Part shown: positions 25,162-34,084 of the stretch, piece after piece | Numbering within the stretch: the first letter of the stretch is position 1 | Layout: each line of letters starts with the position of its first letter | Source: Lachnospiraceae bacterium | GTDB lineage: Bacteria > Bacillota > Clostridia > Lachnospirales > Lachnospiraceae | Length of the DNA stretch: 40,578 bases | Direction of reading: 5' to 3' | NCBI GenBank assembly: GCA_022781925.1 | Contig: JALESO010000037.1 | Coordinates: 1 to 40,578, forward strand | Notes under the pieces: model-generated | Databases searched by the model: none | The model's input: only the letters and a program-made list of their open reading frames with translations | What the model was told of the DNA's origin: nothing | Translations under genes and position numbers: made by a program

Positions 25162-26040
25162 CTATGCTTCAAAGGCATTTATCTCCTGTATGAACAACCG
25201 TACCGCTTTTGCATAAGGAATGTTGCGTCTCCATGCGATCACGGTATTTGCCTTGATCTCCGGATAAAGCCGTCTCTGCACCAGCAGATCCTGCCGCCAG
25301 TATTGAATGGCTCCCTGAATCGACACCGGATAACCAAGCCCCTGGGCTGCCATCACACCGCCATTTGTTCCCAGATTACTGGTAAAAGAAATATTCAGTT
25401 TTTCAAAATCTTTGCCAAACCAGTTAGCAAGTTCGCTCTGTACGCCCAGACGTTCCGGCAGGATCAGTGGCAGCTCCCTCAAATCCTCTTTCGTAATATA
25501 TTCTTTCTGTGCCAGCGGATCGTCAGGCTTCATACTGACTACCCAGTAATCACTTTGCGGTATCGAAAGATATTCCAGATTTTCCTTACTCACAGGCTCC
25601 ATAAAAAGTCCGATGTCGATCAGGCCTCTGTGCATCCGCTCCAGGATCGTATCAGCCGTTCCCGTATGCAGCGCGATCTGAACCCGTGGATACTTTACCT
25701 TAAAGCTTTTGATGATCTTTGCCAGTGTCTCCACCGCAGCAAACTCGCCACAGCCAATGGTGATCACACCTTCCACGACTTCTTCATTGCCCTTGATCTC
25801 GTCCACGATCTTGTCTTCCAGATCAATGATTTCCAACGCTCTGCGTTTCAGTAAAAGTCCGTCATCTGTCAGTGTGATATTGCGTCCGCCCCGGTAAAAA
25901 AGTCTGGTTCCCAGTTCGTCTTCCAGCGCCGCAAGCTGTCTGGACAGCGTCGGCTGGGTGATATGTAATTGCTCTGCCGCTTTTGTAAAACTCTGTTCCT
26001 TCGCCACCGTCAGGAAATAATGCAATACTCTCAGTTCCAT
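25162..26040 (-). CDS. LysR-type transcriptional regulator
   Basis: 292 residues: N-terminal winged HTH (LHYFLTVAKEQSFTKAAEQLHITQPTLSRQLAALEDELGTRLFYR, shown in part) and a periplasmic-binding-like effector domain starting near GVITIGCGEF. No nearby motif identifies its ligand. It lies 27 bases after the merR gene and 79 bases before the decarboxylase gene, so it probably controls the decarboxylase-flavodoxin pair. AAGGTG is seven bases before the ATG. Confidence 0.92.
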   Translation of the reverse strand: MELRVLHYFLTVAKEQSFTKAAEQLHITQPTLSRQLAALEDELGTRLFYRGGRNITLTDDGLLLKRRALEIIDLEDKIVDEIKGNEEVVEGVITIGCGEFAAVETLAKIIKSFKVKYPRVQIALHTGTADTILERMHRGLIDIGLFMEPVSKENLEYLSIPQSDYWVVSMKPDDPLAQKEYITKEDLRELPLILPERLGVQSELANWFGKDFEKLNISFTSNLGTNGGVMAAQGLGYPVSIQGAIQYWRQDLLVQRRLYPEIKANTVIAWRRNIPYAKAVRLFIQEINAFEA

Positions 26041-26067
26041 ACCTGTTCACCTTCTACTGTGGTTTCT

Positions 26068-26475
26068 CTATTCTCCTTTGATACATTCTTTTACACAGTC
26101 TTCGTCCCAGACCAGTTTACCTGTCTTCATCGCTTCCTCGTAACGGCTGATCTTGTACGCCAGCCGGTCCATCGTCGCTTCCAGCTGTCTTTTTTGTTCC
26201 TGTAACACTTCCATCTGATTGCTCAGAAGTTCCAGCCGCGCCGGGATCGTCTCGTCGCCTTTCTGATACAGATCCAGATACTCGATCATCACTTCGATGG
26301 GCAGCCCTGCGCTGCGCATACAGATGGCAAGCTCCACCCATTTCAGATCCTGCTCCTGATAGTCCCGGATACCGCCGGACGTTCTTGTTACCTTCGGAAT
26401 CATTTTGACCCGCTCATAATACCGCAGCGTGTCCTGGCTGATGCCAAAATGCTCGGATACTTCTTTGATCGTCAT
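26068..26475 (-). CDS. MerR-family regulator (AdhR-like)
   Basis: 135 residues: MerR HTH (MTIKEVSEHFGISQDTLRYYERVKMIP, in part), a coiled-coil dimerisation helix, and C-terminal Cys (EDCVKEC). AdhR-type relatives respond to aldehydes or thiol stress. Two Cys near the end, one of them in CVKEC, could be the sensor, but this is inference. AAAGGAG lies seven bases before the ATG. First gene of a MerR-LysR-CMD-flavodoxin series, under a promoter with 19-base MerR-type spacing. Confidence 0.92.
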   Translation of the reverse strand: MTIKEVSEHFGISQDTLRYYERVKMIPKVTRTSGGIRDYQEQDLKWVELAICMRSAGLPIEVMIEYLDLYQKGDETIPARLELLSNQMEVLQEQKRQLEATMDRLAYKISRYEEAMKTGKLVWDEDCVKECIKGE

Positions 26476-26546
26476 AAAAGATCTCCTTTCCGGATTCTTC
26501 CCACTATGTCTCCATTTAATCGCACTCTCATGCTTTCTTTATCCTA

Positions 26547-26577
26547 AGTATAATATCTGGAGTTTGCTCCAAGTCAA
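26547..26577 (-). promoter_or_regulatory. MerR-type promoter with 19-bp spacer
   Basis: On the minus strand TTGACT (26572-26577) and TATACT (26547-26552) are 19 bases apart. The spacer carries the dyad TGGAG-caaa-CTCCA. This over-long spacer with a central dyad is the hallmark of MerR-activated promoters, so the merR gene probably regulates itself and the genes after it. Confidence 0.8.
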
Positions 26578-26587
26578 GGGGGTTTTC

Positions 26588-26625
26588 AAAAAATCACCCC
26601 GGTGCAAAGCACTGGAGTGATTTTT
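26588..26625 (-). terminator. Terminator of the feo operon
   Basis: Hairpin AAAAATCACCCCGGTGC / GCACTGGAGTGATTTTT with T-runs both ways, about 30 bases past the last feo gene. Confidence 0.8.
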
Positions 26626-26655
26626 AAACAAGTATTTTTTACATAGTAAGAAAAT

Positions 26656-26799
26656 TTACTTCTGTGAATGGCATCCGCCACCGCAGGATGAGCAATCGCA
26701 ACCGCAACCGCCCTTATGGTGTTTTTTATCATAAATACCTTTTCCGGTGATCAGACCAACCAGGCCGAATAAAATGATTGCTACAATTACAGTTGCCAT
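26656..26799 (-). CDS. FeoB-associated Cys-rich membrane protein
   Basis: A 47-residue protein too short for most ORF calls. It has one membrane helix (TVIVAIILFGLVGLI, about residues 3-17), then a charged His-Lys turn and a Cys cluster (CGCDCSSCGGGC). This is the architecture of FeoB-associated Cys-rich proteins encoded after feoB. It is thought to assist iron transport; the mechanism is not established. An A-rich GGAGG region precedes the ATG. It is 55 bases after feoB in the same direction, before a terminator. Confidence 0.88.
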   Translation of the reverse strand: MATVIVAIILFGLVGLITGKGIYDKKHHKGGCGCDCSSCGGGCHSQK

Positions 26800-26854
26800 T
26801 AGAACTCCTCCTTTATTAATGATATTAAAACTATTTTAGCACAAACCGAAAGAA

Positions 26855-29011
26855 TTATGCTACTTTTTTTGCCATACCGGTTGCTTCATCAACATACGGG
26901 TTCTTACGAACAAGCATGTAAATCATGAATACTAACTCGATAATAGCAACGATCAGTCCTACCGGATGAACGTTTCCTGTGAACAGGGAACCAAACTGGT
27001 AGATCATCATAGCTACAAGGTAAGCAAGACCACACTGGTATCCGATTGCTGCCCAGAACCATTTGTTGTTGTTCATCTCTCGTTTAATCGCACCCATAGC
27101 TGCGAAACACGGAGCGCACAGAAGGTTAAATACCATGAAGCTGTAAGCTGTCAGCTGTGTATAGTGAACTGCTACCTGGCTCCATACTTCCTGACCATCC
27201 TCTGCTACCTCGGAGAATCCGCCGAAGAGGACACCGAATGTAGATACAACGTTCTCTTTTGCGATCAGACCTGTGATAGTTGCAACGGTTGACTGCCAAT
27301 CACCAAATCCAAGCGGTCTGAAGATCCAACAGATAGCTCCACCGATTGCTGCCAGTAAACTGTTGTTGTTATCATCAACCATACCAAATGATCCGTCTAC
27401 TACACCGAATCCCTGTAAGAACCAGAGGATTACGGAAGAAGCAACGATGATTGTACCTGCACGTTTGATGAAGGACCATCCACGCTCCCATGTTGCACGT
27501 AATACGGAGCCAACAGTCGGGATATGGTAAGCCGGAAGCTCCATAACGAATGGTGCAACTTCACCGGCAAACGGTTTTGTCTTTTTCAGCATGATACCGG
27601 AGATAACGATTGCTGCTACACCAATGAAGTAAGCGGAAACTGCAACCAGTCCGGAACCACCGAATAATGCTCCTGCGAACAGACCGATGATCGGCATTTT
27701 TGCTCCACAAGGAATGAATGTTGTTGTCATGATTGTCATATGACGATCTCTCTCGTTCTCGATGGTACGGCTTGCCATAACACCAGGAACACCACAACCG
27801 GAACCGATCAGCATCGGGATAAAACTCTTTCCGGAAAGACCAAATCTACGGAAGATACGGTCAAGGATAAATGCGACACGCGCCATGTATCCGATCTGCT
27901 CCAGAATGGAAAGCATCAGGAATAATACCAGCATCTGCGGTACGAAACCAAGTACGGCACCAACACCGCCAACGATACCATCGTTGATCAGGCCAACTAA
28001 CCAGTCAGCACATCCGATGCTCTCAAGAGCCGGACCTAAGTTTCCACAGATCCACTCACCGAAGAGTGTATCATTTGTAAAGTCAGTAACGATTCCACCG
28101 ATGGTTGTTACGGAAATCCAGTAGATCAGGAACATGATACCTGCGAAGATCGGTAACGCAAGAACACGGTTTGTTACGATACGGTCGATCTTATCAGAAA
28201 TTGTCATGTTGTGTACTGCAGCCTTTTTGCTTACAGACTGATCACATACTTTGCTGATATAAGCATATCTCTGGTTTGTGATGATACTCTCTGCATCATC
28301 ATCCATCTCATTCTCACAGTCAACAATGTGCTGTTCGATATGAGCTTTTACGTCTGCAGGAATGTTAATATCTTTTACAGCTTCCTCATCACGCTCGAAA
28401 AGTTTCATTGCAAACCAACGAAGATATCTGTGATCTACGATTGTTTCGATAGACTCCTCGATATGTGCGATGGCATGCTCTACACTTCCTGTAAATACGT
28501 GAAGCGGAGTTGCGTCCTTTTTCTTTTCTGCTGCGTCAACGGCTTTCTGAGCTGCCTCGAATCCGCCTTCACCTTTCAGCGCACTGATTTCAACGATCTC
28601 ACATCCAAGTGTCTCAGACAGTTTCTTAACATTGATCTTGTCGCCGTTTTTACGAACGATATCCATCATGTTGATAGCGATTACAACCGGGATACCAAGT
28701 TCCAGGAGCTGTGTTGTCAGATACAGGTTACGCTCAATGTTTGTACCGTCTACAATGTTTAAGATTGCATCCGGACGCTCATTTACCAGATAACCTCTGG
28801 CAACTACTTCCTCCAGTGTATATGGGGAAAGGGAGTAAATACCCGGTAAATCCTGAATAACTACGTCTTTGTGTCCCTTTAATTTTCCTTCTTTTTTCTC
28901 AACGGTTACACCCGGCCAGTTACCTACATACTGAGAACTACCGGTCAACTGGTTAAACAGAGTTGTTTTTCCACAGTTCGGGTTACCCGCAAGTGCGATT
29001 TTGATACTCAT
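26855..29011 (-). CDS. feoB: Ferrous iron transporter FeoB
   Basis: A 718-residue polytopic Fe(II) permease. Residues 1 to about 170 are the GTPase domain: GNPNCGKTTLFN (G1), DLPGIYSL (G3) and NMMD (G4). A helical GDI-like domain follows, then Gate-type membrane domains with conserved Cys (SGCGVPGVMAS, PCGAKMP, CAPCFAAMG). GGAG lies before the ATG. It is downstream of two feoA genes, which probably modulate its GTPase. It supplies iron to an anaerobe in reduced environments. Confidence 0.97.
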   Translation of the reverse strand: MSIKIALAGNPNCGKTTLFNQLTGSSQYVGNWPGVTVEKKEGKLKGHKDVVIQDLPGIYSLSPYTLEEVVARGYLVNERPDAILNIVDGTNIERNLYLTTQLLELGIPVVIAINMMDIVRKNGDKINVKKLSETLGCEIVEISALKGEGGFEAAQKAVDAAEKKKDATPLHVFTGSVEHAIAHIEESIETIVDHRYLRWFAMKLFERDEEAVKDINIPADVKAHIEQHIVDCENEMDDDAESIITNQRYAYISKVCDQSVSKKAAVHNMTISDKIDRIVTNRVLALPIFAGIMFLIYWISVTTIGGIVTDFTNDTLFGEWICGNLGPALESIGCADWLVGLINDGIVGGVGAVLGFVPQMLVLFLMLSILEQIGYMARVAFILDRIFRRFGLSGKSFIPMLIGSGCGVPGVMASRTIENERDRHMTIMTTTFIPCGAKMPIIGLFAGALFGGSGLVAVSAYFIGVAAIVISGIMLKKTKPFAGEVAPFVMELPAYHIPTVGSVLRATWERGWSFIKRAGTIIVASSVILWFLQGFGVVDGSFGMVDDNNNSLLAAIGGAICWIFRPLGFGDWQSTVATITGLIAKENVVSTFGVLFGGFSEVAEDGQEVWSQVAVHYTQLTAYSFMVFNLLCAPCFAAMGAIKREMNNNKWFWAAIGYQCGLAYLVAMMIYQFGSLFTGNVHPVGLIVAIIELVFMIYMLVRKNPYVDEATGMAKKVA

Positions 29012-29092
29012 TTATATCTCCTCTCTACTTTTATTTTTCATAGTTTTTCATAACTGTTATTAGAATTATCTAATCCTTATGTAAAAAAGTGA

Positions 29093-29314
29093 TTACTCTA
29101 CTTCGATCATCTCAGCGTCAACTTTACGAACACTCAGCTCATAACCGCGAACGTTTAATTCGATCGGATCACCAAGTGGTGCAACCTTACGAACTTTGAT
29201 CTGTACTCCTTTTGTGATTCCCATGTCCATGATACGACGTTTGATCGGGCCTTCACCATGCAGACGTTTTACAACTACTACATCATCAACTTTTGCGTCT
29301 TTTAATGTTTTCAT
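29093..29314 (-). CDS. feoA: FeoA-family SH3-like protein, second copy
   Basis: 73 residues with the FeoA beta-barrel pattern (VVVVKRLHGEGPIKRRIMDMGITKGVQIKV, GDPIELNVRGYELSVRK; given in parts). It probably binds FeoB and adjusts its activity. Start choice: AAGGA is eight bases before ATG 29314; the more upstream ATG at 29323 is too close. It lies 26 bases after the first feoA copy and 81 before feoB. Confidence 0.9.
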   Translation of the reverse strand: MKTLKDAKVDDVVVVKRLHGEGPIKRRIMDMGITKGVQIKVRKVAPLGDPIELNVRGYELSVRKVDAEMIEVE

Positions 29315-29340
29315 AAAACTCATCCTTTCTTCTTCTATGC

Positions 29341-29553
29341 TTAAACCATAATTCTGGTTGCCATGCTTCGATCCAGTGCAATCCGGCTGTCTTTTACCTG
29401 AAGGATAATATTTCCTCCCAGTTCACTGACAACTGTTACGGATTCATCTACCACCAGTCCCAGTTCCGCAAGATGCTGACGTACGGAATCTTTTCCGGTA
29501 ATTTTTTTAATTACTACTGTTTCTCCACTTTTTGCCATCGCTAAAGGCATCAT
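29341..29553 (-). CDS. feoA: FeoA-family SH3-like protein, first copy
   Basis: 70 residues: MPLAMAKSGETVVIKKI, QHLAELGLVVDESVTVV, ALDRSMATRIMV. Same FeoA core as the downstream copy but divergent in sequence, so the two may have different partners. First gene of the feo operon. GGGAGGG lies eight bases before the ATG. Confidence 0.9.
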   Translation of the reverse strand: MMPLAMAKSGETVVIKKITGKDSVRQHLAELGLVVDESVTVVSELGGNIILQVKDSRIALDRSMATRIMV

Positions 29554-29589
29554 AATAATATCCCTCCCGAATCAGCAGATTTATCTGTT

Positions 29590-29618
29590 ATTGTACTCAG
29601 GTCAGTAAAAAATAACAA
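29590..29618 (-). promoter_or_regulatory. Promoter of the feo operon
   Basis: On the minus strand TTGTTA (29613-29618) and TACAAT (29590-29595) have a 17-base spacer, giving a leader of about 30 bases before the first feoA. Confidence 0.65.
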
Positions 29619-29631
29619 TAAATAAATGCAG

Positions 29632-29776
29632 CTATATCTCGTTAGAATATGCCACTTTGTAATAACTCCGACTACATTTCATTAACGGAATATAATAATT
29701 AATACAAACAACTACATTTCATTAGTGTTTCGCAATTTCTACTACTTACAGCTACATTTTGTTAGTTTTTCCTAAC
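29632..29776. repeat. Four-copy, 40-bp-periodic repeat array upstream of feo
   Basis: A 14-base motif occurs at 29632, 29672, 29712 and 29752: CTATATCTCGTTAG, CTACATTTCATTAA, CTACATTTCATTAG and CTACATTTTGTTAG. Every repeat begins exactly 40 bases after the previous one. The array starts 14 bases upstream of the feo -35 box. The last copy merges into the dyad GTTAG-tttttc-CTAAC (29761-29776), similar to half-sites of DtxR/IdeR-type metalloregulators. It fits a multi-site activator or repressor element. Confidence 0.7.
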
Positions 29777-29851
29777 ATCAGTATAGGAAGTTTAACACCG
29801 CTAACGACGATTGTCAAGACTTTTTTGGAAAAAATTATCATAACTGACGAC

Positions 29852-29912
29852 AAAAAAATATTGTAATCACAGGAATTCAGCATTGTGCTATCCTGATAAT
29901 TACAATATTTTT
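29852..29912 (-). terminator. Terminator of the GH3/c-di-GMP operon
   Basis: Long hairpin AAAAATATTGTAAT..ATCAGGA / TCCTGTGATTACAATATTTTTT, starting eight bases beyond the HD-GYP gene stop, with a T-run on the minus strand. Confidence 0.8.
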
Positions 29913-29919
29913 CATGAAA

Positions 29920-32454
29920 CTATTTTATATTTTCCTGCAGATCTTCAGACTCCACCAGCGTGATGCTGCCATCATCCAGGCATTCCACAAAACGATATAC
30001 CATGTCCGGATCAAATTGCCGTCCTGCGCCCTGAAGCAGCTTCTCCCTGGCCACTTCCACCGGAAATGCTTTCTTATAGCACCGTCTGGATGTCATGGCA
30101 TCAAAACAGTCTGCAATACACAAAATACGTGCTGTTACCGGAATGTCCTCCCCTGCGATCCGCCGCGGATATCCTGTGCCGTCATAACGTTCATGATGGC
30201 CGATGACCGCCGGAATAACGTAATCCAGAGACGGAAGATGCCGGATGATGTCAATGGATGCCTCCACATGTCCTTTGATGATCTCATACTCTTCCTCCGT
30301 CAGTTTTCCCGGTTTGTTCAGCACATACTCCGGAATGCCGATCTTGCCTACATCATGCAGCAGAGCGGCCTGACGGATAATCTCAACGATATCCTCGTTC
30401 ATCCCAAGTGCTGCTGCCAGAGCAGTGGCATAATATGCCACATTATTGGAATGACTGAAGGTATAATGGTCTTTTACATCGATGGCAGCTGTCAGTGCAT
30501 AGATCGTAGACTCATATTCCTGGTAAATATGTGCACGGTCTCTCGTATTTCCGCGTTCGTTACTGCTCTTAAACATCGTATCAAAGACCTGGATTCCGTT
30601 TTTTCCGCTGTGTTTTACATGATATACAGCCAGATCCACATTTTCCATCAGTTCCTTGACATTTTTTGCCGCATATGGAGCTGCACTGATTCCGGCACTG
30701 ACCGTTACCGCCTTCAGTTTCATATCCTTTCTCCGGTTATTCATGACAAAAATCTGCTTTGCAATGGATTCCACCAGATTTTTTGCGGAAAACAGATCAT
30801 ATTTCGGAAGCAGCACCGCAAATTCTTTTCCACCGTAGCGGGCGGTATAGCCACTGTCCCCTACGCTGCTGCGGATAATATCTGCGATACGCTGCAGACA
30901 GATATCTCCTTCCTTGATGCCATACAGCTGATTGTACAGTTTAAAATCATCTACGTTAATAATCGCCAGCGCCAGTGAGGCTTCTTTATTTTTCTCAAAC
31001 TCCTCATTCAGGACCTCGTAAAAATATTTCCGGTTCAACAGTCCTGTCATCTCATCTGTCCGGGCCTCAATGCACGCTTTCTCATACAGTCTCGCATTTT
31101 TGATGGCAATGGACGCCACGGATGTAATGGAAGAAAGCAGCTGTACCTCATCGTACACCAGTCCTTTTTTCGAGGACGGCGCCGTGATCAGAAGCACCCC
31201 CGCCAGACACTCTCCGTCCTTTAGTCCGGCACAGTAGCGGATCCGTTTTTTATCCAGCTGATGTTTTTCACGCTCCCACATGGATTTATATTCCACCGTA
31301 TAGCGGAACTCCCGGTAGATCAGTGGTTCCTCATGCTCTGCCAGCCACTGGATCATCGGATTTTCTTCCTCCAGTGTAAAAGCAAGATCATTCAGCGGCT
31401 GGTCACTGGTCAGACCCCGGTACGGTTCTCCCGGCGCATCCTGCATACAGATGTAAATGTTTCCAACCTCCATCAGTTCTTTTACCACATGGATCGTCTC
31501 ATCCATGATCTTCTGAAGATCCAGCGTTTTGGAGATCGCCGAACTGAATTCCTTGATTTTTTCCGCCTGATGGATCTCGTCTTTTACAAACACATTCCGC
31601 ACCAGCAGTTTCCACAGAAACGTAAACAATGCATAGATAACAAGAAATGCCACGGCAAATACAAGGGCATAAAGTGTCATATTCGCATCCATCTGCAAAT
31701 GAAGCATTTTCTGCAGATACGGAATGACATTAAAGAACACGATCACAGAAAACAGAAAGCCTACTCCATAGCAGAGACTGGAAGAGGCCAGCATCTGCAG
31801 ACGGAACAGTCTTCTGCGGATCAATGCATAAAACAGCAGGAACACATTTACCACACCACTGAGGATGTCCACAGGGAATCCGCTGAACACCGGCAGACCG
31901 ATCAGCACATTACCGGCAAACAATACAACCACACCGATCATCACCGGTTCATATTGTACTTTCATATTTGGATTCGTCCTGCAGATGCGCAGCAATTCCA
32001 TAAACAGGTGTACCAGAAATACACCGACAAGAAAAAACAGGACCAGAATCGTCGGCTTGATCTCATATACAAAAGTCGGCAGACCATTTTTTTTCACCAG
32101 ATCCGGGCATGCCAGAAAGAGTCCGTGACGGATGTTCACTACAAAACACACCAGCATCGCCACAATATAGCTTTTCCCCGCAATTCCTTCCCTGCCCCCA
32201 CCAAATGCCAGGATAAAACGATAATATGCATAAGGAAGCAGCAGAATGCCGAGCAGCGAAACCTGATACCAGAATTCATACCGCGGCCACAGCTGCGCAC
32301 GCATAAAAGCAGAGCCTCCGGTCCACAGGAGCAGACCGGTCAGCACCACCAGAAAGCTGTTTACAATTTTATTTCTTTTGGCTGCCAGAAACATCAGCAG
32401 CATAAAACCATAACACACCATGGCTATAATTGAAATATATCCGTAGGTTCCCAT
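29920..32454 (-). CDS. Membrane GAF-GGDEF-HD-GYP protein with degenerate GGDEF
   Basis: An 844-residue signalling protein. The N-terminus (to about 290) has about eight membrane helices of the 7TM/histidine-kinase-N type. Then come a GAF-like domain (about 305-470), GGDEF (about 480-630) and HD-GYP (about 655-830). In GGDEF the motif reads GGKEF (Lys543) and the first metal-binding Asp is Asn500 (INVDDFK). Both metal ligands are lost, although the substrate-contacting Asn and Asp (YNQ, EGD) remain. HD-GYP is intact: HDVGKIGIP, HHERYDGTGYP, CFDAMTS. It therefore probably degrades c-di-GMP and may use GGDEF as a GTP-sensing or dimerisation module. It is 25 bases after the GH3-like gene. Confidence 0.9.
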   Translation of the reverse strand: MGTYGYISIIAMVCYGFMLLMFLAAKRNKIVNSFLVVLTGLLLWTGGSAFMRAQLWPRYEFWYQVSLLGILLLPYAYYRFILAFGGGREGIAGKSYIVAMLVCFVVNIRHGLFLACPDLVKKNGLPTFVYEIKPTILVLFFLVGVFLVHLFMELLRICRTNPNMKVQYEPVMIGVVVLFAGNVLIGLPVFSGFPVDILSGVVNVFLLFYALIRRRLFRLQMLASSSLCYGVGFLFSVIVFFNVIPYLQKMLHLQMDANMTLYALVFAVAFLVIYALFTFLWKLLVRNVFVKDEIHQAEKIKEFSSAISKTLDLQKIMDETIHVVKELMEVGNIYICMQDAPGEPYRGLTSDQPLNDLAFTLEEENPMIQWLAEHEEPLIYREFRYTVEYKSMWEREKHQLDKKRIRYCAGLKDGECLAGVLLITAPSSKKGLVYDEVQLLSSITSVASIAIKNARLYEKACIEARTDEMTGLLNRKYFYEVLNEEFEKNKEASLALAIINVDDFKLYNQLYGIKEGDICLQRIADIIRSSVGDSGYTARYGGKEFAVLLPKYDLFSAKNLVESIAKQIFVMNNRRKDMKLKAVTVSAGISAAPYAAKNVKELMENVDLAVYHVKHSGKNGIQVFDTMFKSSNERGNTRDRAHIYQEYESTIYALTAAIDVKDHYTFSHSNNVAYYATALAAALGMNEDIVEIIRQAALLHDVGKIGIPEYVLNKPGKLTEEEYEIIKGHVEASIDIIRHLPSLDYVIPAVIGHHERYDGTGYPRRIAGEDIPVTARILCIADCFDAMTSRRCYKKAFPVEVAREKLLQGAGRQFDPDMVYRFVECLDDGSITLVESEDLQENIK

Positions 32455-32479
32455 ATATCCCTCTTATCTCACTCTGTTT

Positions 32480-34084
32480 CTATAATCCTGCATAATCCAG
32501 CAATACCTTCAGATCATAATGTGAAGGATTCATCTGGTGCAGTTTTTTTCCAGTCCGTTTCTCATAAGTCTCAAATGTTCCGCAGGTAAGAATTGTCACC
32601 TGCAGAGGATCCATTCCCAGGATCTTCTTCAGATCACGATAGTCCTGATCAATATATTTAAAATAGGTACTCAACAGTTCCTTTAAAATATTCGCACTCA
32701 TGGCATTCGTCAACAGTGCCTCCCGCTCCAGTTCCACATACATATGCAGATACGGACGGTTCTGCTCATTATATTCCTTGGCCGCCACCCAGTTTGTGAT
32801 CGGCAGCTTGGAAAGCCCGATGACATTTCGGATCCCGTTCTCTGAAATCCGTGTAAAACCGGCAATGTCAATGATCCAGGGCACACGATCCACATACTCA
32901 AACCTTGGGATCCGCGTCTCATCCTCCCGGTTCTCCAGTCCGACGCAGCGATACATATCACCACAACGGTAACGGGCAAATGCCCCACCTTTTAAAATAG
33001 TAAATACCAGCTCGTATTTTTCTCCCGGACGCACCTCGTCCATCAGATAGGTCGGCGGCACGTAAGACGGATCCTCATAATTTTTCATCATATCCTTCTC
33101 TGTGATAAACTCATAAAACGCATTATCCGGGAAGAAATACATACCCTTTCTCGTCCAGGTCTCCGTTCCCATCATAGACGGCTCCGTGCCCGCAAACAGT
33201 TCCATTGGCCGGATGCCCCAGAGTTCTTCCAGATCATCCTTGTAACACTGATTGTCCGTTCCTGCCACCATAAACCCTTTCAGGTGGAACAGATCCTTCG
33301 GAAGCAGCTCTCTCTGCTCTTTTTTACATCGGTATTTTGCCTGCAGCAGACGCAGGATCATACGCGGTTTGCATTTCAGCAGACTGGACAGATGCATGCC
33401 ACCGCCGGAGCTGGTCAGATCAGACAGGCTCTGGCTGACTGCATAAGCCACACTGCCAAGACCAAAGAAAAATCCCAGGTCTTTTTTCATTGCCATCTTA
33501 AATCCCAGCTTGTTCCGTTCGCCAAAGGTCATATTTACGGCATCTTTTACCGCCGGTAAAAATTCAATGTCGATCTCCTCTCCCAGTGCCAGTGGAAACA
33601 GTCCCGTTGCATATGGCAGCGGTGCCAGCGCGTAGAGAAATTTATCTGTGGATGCCACATCAAAAGATCCCTTTTCCCGGCTGGTAGACAGGATCAGGCA
33701 GGCCATGACATTGTTGCGATAAGTATCCAGCATGCTTCTGGTATACGGTGCGACTTTGATTGGATGCTTACCGCCTTCCCATGTCGTCTGGATCCAGATC
33801 ACAGGATTGCCCGGAAGCATATCCGGCTGCTTGGTCAGCAGGATATCCGCATAATCTTCATATTCTGTCAGCGGTACCATTTTCCGAAATTCATCCAGAT
33901 TCTTCGGATGCTTACCCTTCAGGATCGACTGTCCCAGACCGCAGTTGCTCCACAGCTTGATCTGTTCTTCCATTAACCGCCGCTGAATCTTCATATAGCC
34001 TTCCATGGACAGATCCAGAAAGCCGCAATACTGCTGCCAGATCTCATTATATTGATGTTTTTTCAATTTATCTTTTAGATTCAT
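32480..34084 (-). CDS. GH3-like acyl-adenylating enzyme
   Basis: A 534-residue member of the GH3 (auxin-responsive-promoter) family, ATP-dependent enzymes that adenylate a carboxylic acid and join it to an amine such as an amino acid. Motif II is ELFAGTEPSMMG, motif III ARYRCGD, while motif I (SSGTSxG in plant GH3) is altered to TTWEGGKHPIK. No signal peptide. Start choice: ATG 34084 overlaps the methyltransferase stop (ATGA) and follows GGAG by ten bases; an earlier ATG at 34135 lies inside the upstream gene. Substrates are unknown. Neighbours are a methyltransferase and a c-di-GMP protein. Confidence 0.82.
   Translation of the reverse strand: MNLKDKLKKHQYNEIWQQYCGFLDLSMEGYMKIQRRLMEEQIKLWSNCGLGQSILKGKHPKNLDEFRKMVPLTEYEDYADILLTKQPDMLPGNPVIWIQTTWEGGKHPIKVAPYTRSMLDTYRNNVMACLILSTSREKGSFDVASTDKFLYALAPLPYATGLFPLALGEEIDIEFLPAVKDAVNMTFGERNKLGFKMAMKKDLGFFFGLGSVAYAVSQSLSDLTSSGGGMHLSSLLKCKPRMILRLLQAKYRCKKEQRELLPKDLFHLKGFMVAGTDNQCYKDDLEELWGIRPMELFAGTEPSMMGTETWTRKGMYFFPDNAFYEFITEKDMMKNYEDPSYVPPTYLMDEVRPGEKYELVFTILKGGAFARYRCGDMYRCVGLENREDETRIPRFEYVDRVPWIIDIAGFTRISENGIRNVIGLSKLPITNWVAAKEYNEQNRPYLHMYVELEREALLTNAMSANILKELLSTYFKYIDQDYRDLKKILGMDPLQVTILTCGTFETYEKRTGKKLHQMNPSHYDLKVLLDYAGL

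Noticed and set aside
29632-29765. CRISPR array reading of the 40-bp repeats
   Set aside because: The repeat unit is only about 14 bases, is imperfect, has just four copies and no cas genes nearby; a regulatory site array fits better.
29914-32433. Long plus-strand frames of 354 and 390 codons opposite the GGDEF-HD-GYP gene
   Set aside because: They mirror the codon pattern of a clearly real gene, have no ribosome binding sites or known motifs, and are rich in His/Gln/Lys as expected of antisense frames.
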